From Gallionella sp. UBA4121 (GTDB taxonomy: Bacteria > Pseudomonadota > Gammaproteobacteria > Burkholderiales > Gallionellaceae): a stretch of 62,859 nt of DNA. The DNA lies in assembly GCA_002381565.1 (NCBI GenBank), contig DFWZ01000062.1, positions 26,210 through 89,068 of the forward strand, read 5' to 3'. Positions within the stretch are counted from its first letter, which is position 1. Every line of letters begins with the position of its first letter. The position numbers were made by a program, and so were the translations under genes. Shown in pieces: positions 17,810 through 26,235 of this stretch. The notes beneath the pieces were generated by a model. That model searched no databases. It had not been told where the DNA came from and saw only the letters and a list, made by a program, of their open reading frames with translations.

Positions 17810-18323
17810 AGCCTTTAATAAAACTCTCGATGCTCTCGCGTGTCACCGCCCCAGCCTGAGAGGCGATTTGCACGCCCGTCGGACTATACAAGTAGCTGGT
17901 GGGGAGCGCCTCCAGCTCACCGATTTGCCCGACGATTTTAGAATTACCCAGCACAATCGGATAGTTAATGCCGTGCTTCTTGACGAAATCGGCAACCAGC
18001 TTGCCGGAAGCGTATTCCATCGCAATGCCAATCACCACCAGATCTTTATGTGAATTTTGCAGGCTGATCAGATCGGGAATCTCCTTTTGACAGGGAGGGC
18101 ACCAGGTCGCCCAGAAATTCACCAGCACCCATTTGCCGCGATAATCGGACAAGCGCTGCGTCTTGCCTTGCATATCCTGCATCGCAAAATTGTCTGCCTG
18201 ACTGGACAATGGCAGGCATAACAGCGCGCACAACAAGCCTGCCCTGAGCCACGTCGAAGGGCCTGCCCTGAGCCAAGCCTGTCCTGAGTCTTGCCGAAGG
18301 ATCGATGAATGCCTTCCGTGCAT
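17802..18323 (-). CDS. TlpA-like periplasmic thiol-disulfide protein
   Basis: 173 residues. After a hydrophobic signal segment (~33-45) comes a thioredoxin-like domain with FWATWCPPCQKEIP, the CxxC redox site of the TlpA/ResA group, and the cis-Pro region ALPTSYLY. These proteins reduce periplasmic disulfides, often for cytochrome c assembly. The ATG is four bases after the yqhA stop, so the two form an operon. The n-region before the signal core (residues ~8-30) is encoded by copies of a short palindromic repeat (18237-18302). Confidence 0.87.
   Translation of the reverse strand: MHGRHSSILRQDSGQAWLRAGPSTWLRAGLLCALLCLPLSSQADNFAMQDMQGKTQRLSDYRGKWVLVNFWATWCPPCQKEIPDLISLQNSHKDLVVIGIAMEYASGKLVADFVKKHGINYPIVLGNSKIVGQIGELEALPTSYLYSPTGVQIASQAGAVTRESIESFIKGFN
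18237..18302. repeat. tandem CCTGTCCTGAGC...CGAAGG repeats inside a coding region
   Basis: Two complete and one shortened copies of a CCTGMCCTGAGYC...CGAAGG unit lie end to end within the signal-peptide region of the TlpA-like gene. A relative is inside cysS at 36287. Confidence 0.65.
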
Positions 18324-18327
18324 CGCG

Positions 18328-18891
18328 CTAATGGCCCTGATCTTCGGATTCGTCAGCCTCTGCCTTCGCTGTGCCGTGCTCAGCCGCATGGCTGAAATAC
18401 AATGCCAGTGCAATCAGCGCGATGCTGCCACCCATATAGATCAGATCAATGGGTGTTTCAAGCTTCATGTTCAGCGCCTCTTCAAACAGCGTGACGATCA
18501 TGATCATCAGTATCACTTTGGCCAGCCGTCCCTTCAGGTCATCCAGATTGCTGATCACCAGAATCTTGCTGGAGGCGCGGCTGCCGTGCGCCTGATCGAT
18601 GTCACTGATAAACAGTTCATACAAGCCGAGTGAAAAAATCAGCATCACCGTTGCCAGCAGATATCCATCCACCACTTCCACGATGTGCGAAACCGTGCCG
18701 TCATGCAGCGCCTTGCGCGCCTCATCGGGGAGGCTTGCGTAATGCAGCGCATGCTGCAACAGAAAATACACATCCACAGTGGCCATGTAAAAAATCACGA
18801 AACCCGCTACCAGACTGCCGATAACGGCGGCCAGAATGACAAAGCGGCTATTCCACAGGGCGCCTTCAAACAGGCCTTCAATAAATTTCAT
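18328..18891 (-). CDS. yqhA: YqhA family (UPF0114) membrane protein
   Basis: 187 residues with four hydrophobic segments (~15-40, ~75-100, ~127-150, ~155-172) and the family sequence FEGALWNSRFVILAAVIGSL. Function unknown, inner membrane. ATG 18891 begins MKFIEGLFEG as in relatives. First gene of a two-gene operon with the TlpA-like gene. Confidence 0.85.
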   Translation of the reverse strand: MKFIEGLFEGALWNSRFVILAAVIGSLVAGFVIFYMATVDVYFLLQHALHYASLPDEARKALHDGTVSHIVEVVDGYLLATVMLIFSLGLYELFISDIDQAHGSRASSKILVISNLDDLKGRLAKVILMIMIVTLFEEALNMKLETPIDLIYMGGSIALIALALYFSHAAEHGTAKAEADESEDQGH

Positions 18892-19109
18892 TTTGTGTTT
18901 AGGGCAGTTGAAAATATCACACATTAAAGCCTAAATAGCTACATCGGGCAAGCGGCTGACGCCTGTGTGATATGACGGCATCAGGGAACGTACCTAATTT
19001 CACGCCACCTGAATCGCTTCTGCCGGGGATACGAGGTCAAACTCCGAAATCCAGCTACCTGTTTGCGGTAAACTACACCGACTGATTTTCTTATCTGAAA
19101 GGGTTCATC

Positions 19110-19718
19110 ATGCATGTTTCCAAAGCAATCGAGTCGCGCCGTTCAATCAAGGCTTATGATCCGGATCACCGCATGAGCGAAGCGGAAATTGAACAGCTCA
19201 TTTCACTGGCCATGTTGTCCCCCACGGCATTCAACATTCAGAACTGGCGTTTCGTACTGGTCAGAAATCCTGAACTGCGCAATCAAATTCGCAGCGTTGC
19301 CTGGGATCAGGCACAGGTAACCGACGCCTCTCTGCTGGTGATATTGTGCGCGGATCTCAAGTCATGGGAAAAGTCCCCCGGCAGGTACTGGAAGAACGCA
19401 GCCCAGCCGATTCAGGATTTCATGGTACCCGCAATCGACCAGTATTATCGGGGACGGGAACAAACGCAGCGGGACGAGGCGATGCGCTCCTGCGGCATTG
19501 CGGCGATGAATCTGATGCTGCATGCAAAAGAGATGGGCTACGACTCCTGCCCGATGGACGGTTTTGACTTCGCTGCGGTGGGGAAACTTATCAACTTGCC
19601 CGAGGATCATGCCATTGCCATGTTCGTTGCCATCGGTCGCGGAATAAAAGATGCCTGGCCGCGCGGCGGGCAGTTACCCATGGCTGAAGTACTGGTAACC
19701 GACAAATTTCCCGGCTGA
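19110..19718 (+). CDS. nitroreductase family protein
   Basis: 202 residues with the FMN-binding nitroreductase fold: RRSIKAYDPDHRMSEAEI at the N-terminus, SPTAFNIQNWRFVLV (the SPS/T-xxN-QPW motif) and GYDSCPMDGFD. Such enzymes reduce nitro groups, quinones or flavins with NAD(P)H. The physiological substrate cannot be told. GAAAGGG lies about eight bases before the ATG. Confidence 0.9.
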   Translation: MHVSKAIESRRSIKAYDPDHRMSEAEIEQLISLAMLSPTAFNIQNWRFVLVRNPELRNQIRSVAWDQAQVTDASLLVILCADLKSWEKSPGRYWKNAAQPIQDFMVPAIDQYYRGREQTQRDEAMRSCGIAAMNLMLHAKEMGYDSCPMDGFDFAAVGKLINLPEDHAIAMFVAIGRGIKDAWPRGGQLPMAEVLVTDKFPG

Positions 19719-19859
19719 ATCCGTCATCACAATTGCTGCGGAGGGCGGACGAAGAAAAGATTCAATCCATCAAGCCCGCCCCTCCTTACCTCTACGCTCC
19801 CAACAAGCCCCCATCTCAAAGATTATTCGAGTTGGCGTTGATCTGGAAAAAAACTGTCA

Positions 19860-19967
19860 CTAAGCCGTCAAAATACAATCCAGGCCAAATAAAACAAAAT
19901 ACACAATAAGAACTATCACCCCCCCAATATGACGCTCGATAAAGCGCTCGTGTTTTTCCTGATACAT
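19860..19967 (-). CDS. 35-residue single-helix membrane protein
   Basis: A very strong ribosome site, AGGAGGTG, ends five bases before ATG 19967. The frame reads MYQEKHERFIERH, charged and probably cytoplasmic, followed by one hydrophobic helix (~14-34), and ends in LTA at TAG 19860-19862. The shape is that of small regulatory or accessory membrane subunits, but I recognise no family. It has its own AT-rich upstream region. Coding is supported by the ribosome site and the clean amphipathic-hydrophobic layout rather than by homology. Confidence 0.6.
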   Translation of the reverse strand: MYQEKHERFIERHIGGVIVLIVYFVLFGLDCILTA

Positions 19968-20316
19968 GATGGCACCTCCTTTAAAAACGTGATTTAAAAT
20001 AAAATCAGCAATTTTTCCTTTTCAAAGCAACGTTGATTTTGCGACACTCTTGGATGACTAATTTTCGGAAAAAGCCCAACTTGCCAGCTTTATCAACCAA
20101 TGGTGCCACCACTCTGTAAAAAGCAAAAAATATGCCAATATTTTTTGTATTATCAGGTTGTGTAATTTCTACATATACGCTAAAAAACAGTGCAATCCGA
20201 AGATTGACTCGCACCAAAATGGCGATTCAATGGGGTCACGATGATCAGAATCAGGGCATGTCATACGCCTGACAGAGTTCAAGCTGTCACAACATCAGGA
20301 GTAGCCAAATAGCCGC

Positions 20317-20345
20317 ATCTGCCAGGCGCTAGTCGCCTGGCAGAT
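20317..20345 (+). promoter_or_regulatory. perfect 12-bp hairpin in the mshM leader
   Basis: ATCTGCCAGGCG and CGCCTGGCAGAT flank the five-base loop CTAGT, 28 bases before the mshM start. There is no T-run after it, so it is not a standard terminator; it may be an operator or an mRNA 5' structure. Confidence 0.5.
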
Positions 20346-20372
20346 TGACAGCAAAGAAACAGGGGGCATACG

Positions 20373-21284
20373 ATGCGTGCCATGTCCTCACTCTATCTGG
20401 AACACTTCGGCCTGAATTCGCCACCGTTTTCCATCATCCCTGACCCCGGTTTTTTCTTTGCCGGGGAAGATCGGGGGATGTTCATCGCCGCACTTTTGCA
20501 TGCCACCTTGCAAGCCGAGGGCATCATACTGGTCATCGGTGAAGTGGGCAGCGGCAAGACTCTGATGAGCCGCATCCTGCTCTCTCGCCTGCCGGATACT
20601 GTCGATACCGTTTACCTGCCCAATCCGGTTTTTTCACGCGACGAAATCATCGATGTCATCGCCCGTGATCTGGGCGTTGTCGCAGCCAGTCAGGGCATGC
20701 GCCTCGATGCCCTCCAGCATGAGTTGATCAATCGCCATGCACTGGGCCGTCAGGTGGTGGTATTGATAGACGAGGCGCACGCCATGCCGGCCGACTCCAT
20801 CGAGGAGGTCAGGCGGCTCTCCAACCTGGAAACTGACAACCGCAAGCTGCTTCAGCTCGTGCTTTGCGGCCAGCCGGAACTGGACACGTTGCTGGCCGCC
20901 CCCTCTTTGCGTCAGGTACGCGACCGGGTGGTGTACCGGCTTGTGTTGAACAAGTTTTCTGCCGATGACGCAAGTCGCTATCTGAATCACAGACTCCGCG
21001 TCGCCGGATGGCCGGGCGGACGACTGTTTACAGACTCCGGGGAGTGGCTCTTGCTCAATGATGCAGGCGGGCGTGCCAGACGTCTCAACCTGATCGCTGA
21101 CAAGGCGCTGCTCGCCGCTTTCGCTGAGGACAAGAAGCAGGTCAGCGCAAAGCATGTGCTGATGGCGATCGGGGATGCCGGTGCAAATTTTTCCTCTGCC
21201 GGTTTCAAATCGCGCGGTGTCCGGTTACTCATCCTGGCCCTGATCGCCATCACGGTGCTCTGGCTGACAATCACAAGCCGGTAA
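20373..21284 (+). CDS. mshM: MshM/ExeA-like AAA ATPase
   Basis: 303 residues. Family start YLEHFGLNSPPFSIIPDPGF, Walker A GEVGSGKT, Walker B VVVLIDEAHAM, and sensor region LVLCGQPELD. One C-terminal membrane helix (~283-300) anchors it. ExeA/MshM proteins support assembly or placement of the secretin in type II and MSHA systems. AGGGGG lies six bases before ATG 20373. First gene of the pilus locus, followed by an unusually long gap before mshL. Confidence 0.87.
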   Translation: MRAMSSLYLEHFGLNSPPFSIIPDPGFFFAGEDRGMFIAALLHATLQAEGIILVIGEVGSGKTLMSRILLSRLPDTVDTVYLPNPVFSRDEIIDVIARDLGVVAASQGMRLDALQHELINRHALGRQVVVLIDEAHAMPADSIEEVRRLSNLETDNRKLLQLVLCGQPELDTLLAAPSLRQVRDRVVYRLVLNKFSADDASRYLNHRLRVAGWPGGRLFTDSGEWLLLNDAGGRARRLNLIADKALLAAFAEDKKQVSAKHVLMAIGDAGANFSSAGFKSRGVRLLILALIAITVLWLTITSR

Positions 21285-21755
21285 AGCACCACTCACTGCC
21301 TCATCTGCTTGCCTAGGCCGAATTACCTATGCATTTCGGCATATTGACCATACCCCCTTTGAAATGAAAGACTGCAACCCTTCCTGACAGCAGACTACTG
21401 CGTCAGATTGCACTGCAAACCGACAAAACCAGGGGGTTACCAAATGATGGAGGAGTCGCAGGTTTGGTATTTTTTGATCTCGCTGGCTATCGGACAGCCA
21501 TCCGACGCGCCTCATCGTGTTCCAGTGTCTCCACTATCCGCCCACAGCACGCCCACTGCATCGCTACGCGGCGATTCAAAAAAGTGCGATCACAGCTCAG
21601 CATCAAACTCAAAGTCTGTCCACTCGCCAGATTTGCAACGCACGGCCCGCACCGATGCACTACCCGCCGGCGTGACATTGTGTGAACGCTGAATTTGAGA
21701 TAACACGGCTATCGCAGGGCTGACGCCGGATAGTTGCACTTGAGAGGAAATGGCA
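21285..21755. other. 471-base gap between mshM and mshL
   Basis: No recognisable gene. It holds an ATG at 21444 with a good AGGGGG site that opens an 82-codon frame with poor codon use, and two overlapping frames on either strand. It could be a decayed pilus gene or a regulatory leader. Confidence 0.4.
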
Positions 21756-23546
21756 ATGCATCCCGCTCTTGAAAACAGCAGAAAACTACTTTTCAACTCG
21801 GTAGTCGCGCTCTGCCTTCCCCTGGGTGCCTGCACGAACTTTCCTGGGTCGATGGCGCCCTCCGCTCAACACATCACACTGCCCGCAGCGCCATCTCCCG
21901 GTGGCATCCTGCCGCTGAACGGAACCGCACCGCTGCCGCCGTCGCCCCATACCACCCCTGCCGCCGAACGCTACAGCATCGTGGTCAATAACGTGCTGGC
22001 GCAGGAAATATTGTTTGCGCTGGCACGGGACGCAAAGCTCAACATTGAAATCCACCCCAGCATCACGGGAACGGTGACGATGAACCTGATAGACCGCACC
22101 CTCCCCGAAATACTCGATGCCATTTCCCGGCAGGTCGACATGCGCTACGAGCTCAATGGCAGCAATCTGGCCATCATGCCCGACAGTCCATTTCTGAAGA
22201 GCTACCAGATTGAATATCCCAACGTGGCTCGGGAAGCCAAAAACAGCATCAACATGTCAACCAGCATTGCGGTTATCGGCCAGAGTGAGGGCAGCGGGGG
22301 AGGAAGCAATGGCTCCAATTCCAACATCGACAACATCTCCAACAACCGCTTCTGGACAACACTGACCGAGAACATCAAGGATTTATTGCGGGAAACCGAC
22401 AAGAAGCTGCCTGAAGGGGTAAACGAGGCCGAACAAAACCAGCCCAGTGCGCCGCAAACCAACACCGTTGCAACCGATGCTGCCGGAAAACCTGGCGCTG
22501 TAGCCGCGCTGCCCGCCCAGATCCAGCCCCAGAACACCAGCCGTGCACGCCGCGTGACGTACCGCGAGGCTGCCTATGTGATCGCCAACCCGGAAACCGG
22601 GATCATCAGTGTGCGCGCCACTGCACGCCAGCATGCCTCTGTTCGTGAATTCATCGACAAGGTGATCAACAACGCGCGCCGCCAGGTGCTCATTGAAGCC
22701 ACCATCGTTGAAGTTGCCCTGTCAGACCAGTACCAGCAAGGCATAGACTGGTCGCTGTTGCGCACGCTCGGGCTCAGTCTTACTCAGACATCTCCTGCGG
22801 GAGCCCTGGCAGCAATGGGGGTCATCAGTTACACCAATAACGGCGCGGCCAGGGGCATGTTTGACCTGAGCGGCTCGATCAAATTGCTGGAAACCTTCGG
22901 CAAGCTGCACGTGCTGTCCAGCCCCAAACTGTCGGTACTCAACAACCAGACCGGCCTTGTGAAAGTAGTGGATGAATCGGTCTATTTCACCATTACGGTG
23001 ACACAAGGAACGATCAACCCGACTACCGGCCTGCCAACCACACTCCCGACTTATACCACTACCGTACACACGGTACCGGTTGGTTTCATGATGTATGTCA
23101 CGCCGCAAATCGGCGGCGATTCCGAGGTCACGCTCAACCTGAGGCCGACAATCACGCGCATCCTGAGCTATGCGAACGATCCGAACCCCGCACTGATTGA
23201 TCCCGTTACGCACATAGCAACACTCAATCGCATACCGCAAATACAGACGCGCGAGATGGAATCCATTCTGCGGGTGCGCAACGGCGACATCGCCGTGCTG
23301 GGCGGACTGATGCAGGACACGCGCAGCGGCAATACCAGCCAGATACCCGGCCTGGGCAGCGTGCCGGCCTTAGGTGAATTATTCAAGGCGCGCAACGACA
23401 CCAATGGCAAATCCGAACTGGTCATTTTTCTGCGCCCCATCATCCTTAATCAGGAAAGCCAATACGATCTGGTACGCCAGTTCCAGAACCCCACCTCCAG
23501 CACCGAGTGGCAAAAGGCGATACAAAAAGCAGAGGTCGCACCATGA
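21756..23546 (+). CDS. mshL: MSHA-type secretin lipoprotein
   Basis: 596 residues. Lipobox LGAC near residue 27 marks an outer-membrane lipoprotein. An STN/secretin N-domain follows (~75-150), then a Ser/Gly/Asn-rich loop (~175-200), and the C-terminal secretin domain (~270-575) with VLSSPKLSVLNNQTGLVKVV and the VPVGFMMYVTPQI strand. Secretins form the gated ring through which the pilus exits. ATG 21756 is eight bases after GAGAGG and is preferred to ATG 21750. It overlaps mshN by four bases. Confidence 0.92.
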   Translation: MHPALENSRKLLFNSVVALCLPLGACTNFPGSMAPSAQHITLPAAPSPGGILPLNGTAPLPPSPHTTPAAERYSIVVNNVLAQEILFALARDAKLNIEIHPSITGTVTMNLIDRTLPEILDAISRQVDMRYELNGSNLAIMPDSPFLKSYQIEYPNVAREAKNSINMSTSIAVIGQSEGSGGGSNGSNSNIDNISNNRFWTTLTENIKDLLRETDKKLPEGVNEAEQNQPSAPQTNTVATDAAGKPGAVAALPAQIQPQNTSRARRVTYREAAYVIANPETGIISVRATARQHASVREFIDKVINNARRQVLIEATIVEVALSDQYQQGIDWSLLRTLGLSLTQTSPAGALAAMGVISYTNNGAARGMFDLSGSIKLLETFGKLHVLSSPKLSVLNNQTGLVKVVDESVYFTITVTQGTINPTTGLPTTLPTYTTTVHTVPVGFMMYVTPQIGGDSEVTLNLRPTITRILSYANDPNPALIDPVTHIATLNRIPQIQTREMESILRVRNGDIAVLGGLMQDTRSGNTSQIPGLGSVPALGELFKARNDTNGKSELVIFLRPIILNQESQYDLVRQFQNPTSSTEWQKAIQKAEVAP

Positions 23547-24505
23547 GCCTGCTGTTCGATGCTTTAAAGCGCGCCCAGGGCAACAAGCCTGATGCTTCAA
23601 CACATGCACAATCACAGGCCGCAGCCGGCAACAAGATCAAGATACTGCCTTACGCAGTAGCCAGTCTGGTGTTGCTGGCCGGAGGATTAGGCTGGTTTGT
23701 CTATCAGGAAAATAAATACATTCCAATCGCAACTGAACAAACTGCAATACCTGCCAGGCCGCGACCGCTTGCGGCATCCGCACCGCTTGCCGCATCGCAA
23801 CCGGCAGCGGCGATGACGCAAACCGACACACCTGCCACAACAAGCGAGGCGTCGGCCAAAAAAGCATGGATTCGCCCACTCGCGAAAAAAGCAACGCGCA
23901 CCAGGACGCGCAAACCGGATCGACCCGGCATTCTGGTCAGCACCGATCCACTCAAGGAAGCTTACCTGGCCTTATCACAGGGCCACCTGGATCTGGCGGA
24001 ACAGAGGTATCTTGCGGTACTGGCACGTCGCCCGCATGAAAAAGATGCGCTGCTGGGACTGGCGGTGATTGCACAACGCCGGCTGCAAACGGATCGCGCA
24101 GCCAACCTTTACCGTCAGGTATTGCATGAAGACATGGGCAACGCCGCCGCCGCCGCAGGCCTGATTAGTCTGTCGGTGCAGGCGGACCCTGTGGCCGCCG
24201 AAAGCCAGCTACGGGAACTGCTCGACATCAAGCCTGCCGCACCTGAACTACACTATGCGCTGGGCGGTGTACTGGCACAGCAGATCCGCTGGGGCGAAGC
24301 ACAACAGTCGTTTTACCGCGCCTACAGCCTGGCACCTGACAACAGCCTCTACGCTTACAACCTGGCTGTCTCCCTCGATCACCTGCACCAGCCGGCTGCC
24401 GCGCTCTCCTATTACGAGAAGGCCTCCAGGCTGTCGAACCCCGATGACACTACGCTCGATTTGGACGCCATCAGGCGGCGGATACAGGAATTGAGCAGAA
24501 AATGA
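23543..24505 (+). CDS. mshN: MshN-like TPR membrane protein
   Basis: 320 residues. MSLLFDALKRAQ is the characteristic start of this family (also seen in GspB/MshN-type proteins). One membrane helix (~35-54), a Pro/Ala/Lys linker, then TPR repeats (~140-315, for example AAVAALSYYEKASRLSNPDD-like units) in the periplasm, presumably contacting the secretin. Four-base overlaps on both sides. Confidence 0.85.
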   Translation: MSLLFDALKRAQGNKPDASTHAQSQAAAGNKIKILPYAVASLVLLAGGLGWFVYQENKYIPIATEQTAIPARPRPLAASAPLAASQPAAAMTQTDTPATTSEASAKKAWIRPLAKKATRTRTRKPDRPGILVSTDPLKEAYLALSQGHLDLAEQRYLAVLARRPHEKDALLGLAVIAQRRLQTDRAANLYRQVLHEDMGNAAAAAGLISLSVQADPVAAESQLRELLDIKPAAPELHYALGGVLAQQIRWGEAQQSFYRAYSLAPDNSLYAYNLAVSLDHLHQPAAALSYYEKASRLSNPDDTTLDLDAIRRRIQELSRK

Positions 24506-26235
24506 GCAGCCAATCTCCACATCACCAGCGTATCGGCGAGGTACTGGTAGGGCGCGGCCAGATCAATGACGATCAGTTGCACATCGCCTTGCAGCGACAA
24601 AAAAATGACAACAAACCGCTGGGCGAAGAACTGCTCGATTTGCATTTCATCACAGAACAAGCCATGCGCGAGGCGGTATCCGAGGCGGCAGGCTACAAAT
24701 CCATAGACCTGGCAGGTTTCGTGGCCAACGCAGCCTCCTTGTCCCTGATCCCCAAACCTGTCGCCATCAGGCACACCCTGTTTCCGATCAGCTTTGACCC
24801 GGCAGCCGGAAACCTTGTGATCGTCGCAGCGAATCCGGACGACATCCTGGCGCGCGATGCGATAGCACCTTTTTTGACTCAGGCAAGCGAGGCAACCGGA
24901 CGGCACATCTTTTGCGAATGGCGCATCGCACCCAGCGGGGAAGTCCTCGCCGCGATTGACAAGTTTTACGACCATGAGCTATCCATCGAGGGAATACTAT
25001 TCGAACTGGAGAGCGGCGAACTCGATATCAACGCGCTGACCCAGGCCGGCGTATCGTACAGCCATCCTATTGTGCGTCTGACCGATGCCCTGTTCTCCGA
25101 TGCAGTCAGCCGCAACGCGTCCGACATTCATTTCGAGCCGGAAGAACAGTTCTTGCGCGTACGCTACCGCATTGACGGCGTGTTGCGGCCGGTTCGCTCC
25201 CTGGCCAAATCAAACTGGATGGCCATACTGGTACGCCTGAAAGTCTTGTCAGGCATGAACATCGCCGAAACACGCGCCCCGCAGGACGGACGGGTTTCGC
25301 TCTCGCTGTTTGGTCGCCAGATCGATTTTCGCGCGGCATCCCACCCGACCATACACGGCGAAAATTTCGTGTTGCGGATACTCGACCGCAAGGCGGGCAT
25401 TGTCAGCCTGGACAAACTCGGCATGACCGATACACAGCTTGCCCTGCTGGAACGCATGTTAAAAAGACCCGAGGGCATCCTGCTGGTGACGGGACCTACA
25501 GGATCTGGCAAGACCACGACCTTGTATTCAATACTCAACCGCCTGAATAACGACTCCGTGAACATCATGACGCTGGAAGACCCGGTAGAGTATCCGTTGC
25601 CGCTCACCCGTCAGACTTCCATCGCCGAAACCGTCAAACTGGATTTTTCTAACGGCATACGCTCGCTGATGCGCCAGGATCCCGACATCATCCTGGTTGG
25701 AGAAATACGCGACCACGACACGGCAGAAATGGCGCTGCGCGCCGCGATGACAGGGCACCAGGTATTTTCCACCCTGCACACCAATTCTTCCTTAGGCTCG
25801 ATCGCCCGGCTCCACGATCTTGGCATCATTGAGGACATGTTTGCATCCAACCTGATCGGCATCATCGCCCAGCGCCTGGTGCGCAAACTTTGCCCGCTCT
25901 GCAAAGCCCGCTACACGGCGGATGCCACTGAGCGCCGTATCATGGGCATCGACGGCGACGTGGAAATCAGCCTTTTTCGTCCGACCGGCTGCCCCGACTG
26001 CGACAATCAGGGCTACAAGGGCAGGCTTGCCATCATGGAACTGCTGCGCTTCGACCACGGCATGATCGAGCTGGTAACACGCCGCGCCAGCCTGAAAGAG
26101 CTGACCGACTACGCGATGGCTCACCAGTTCATTCCTCTCATCGAAGACGGCATCCGGCGCGTATTGGGTGGACTCACTTCCCTGAATGAAGTGCGTCGAG
26201 TTGTCGATTTCAGCGAACGGATGTCAGAACAATGA
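24502..26235 (+). CDS. mshE: type II/IV pilus assembly ATPase
   Basis: 577 residues. N-terminal MshEN/T2SSE_N part (~1-140, a likely cyclic-di-GMP-binding region in this family), then the motor: Walker A GPTGSGKTTT, Asp box, Walker B LVGEIRDHDTAEMA, His box TLHTNSS, and the tetracysteine zinc site CPLCKARY...GCPDC. It powers pilus extension from the cytoplasmic face. Four-base overlaps with mshN and mshG. No separate retraction ATPase lies in the locus. Confidence 0.95.
   Translation: MSSQSPHHQRIGEVLVGRGQINDDQLHIALQRQKNDNKPLGEELLDLHFITEQAMREAVSEAAGYKSIDLAGFVANAASLSLIPKPVAIRHTLFPISFDPAAGNLVIVAANPDDILARDAIAPFLTQASEATGRHIFCEWRIAPSGEVLAAIDKFYDHELSIEGILFELESGELDINALTQAGVSYSHPIVRLTDALFSDAVSRNASDIHFEPEEQFLRVRYRIDGVLRPVRSLAKSNWMAILVRLKVLSGMNIAETRAPQDGRVSLSLFGRQIDFRAASHPTIHGENFVLRILDRKAGIVSLDKLGMTDTQLALLERMLKRPEGILLVTGPTGSGKTTTLYSILNRLNNDSVNIMTLEDPVEYPLPLTRQTSIAETVKLDFSNGIRSLMRQDPDIILVGEIRDHDTAEMALRAAMTGHQVFSTLHTNSSLGSIARLHDLGIIEDMFASNLIGIIAQRLVRKLCPLCKARYTADATERRIMGIDGDVEISLFRPTGCPDCDNQGYKGRLAIMELLRFDHGMIELVTRRASLKELTDYAMAHQFIPLIEDGIRRVLGGLTSLNEVRRVVDFSERMSEQ

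Larger units (their letters stand above)
19719..20372. other. long gap with a small gene and a hairpin
   Basis: 654 bases. They contain the 35-codon gene at 19860-19967 (minus), an AT-rich stretch 19985-20220 with a 70-codon TTG-started frame on the minus strand that looks non-coding, and a strong hairpin at 20317-20345 just before mshM. No tRNA or insertion sequence was seen. Confidence 0.6.

Noticed and set aside
20005..20217. 70-codon minus-strand frame
   Set aside because: TTG start without ribosome site in an AT-rich stretch; no family recognised. More likely promoter DNA of the small membrane gene.
21444..21692. 82-codon frame with a good ribosome site in the mshM-mshL gap
   Set aside because: Codon use and composition are unlike neighbours, no recognisable domain, and other frames overlap it; kept only as a note on the gap.
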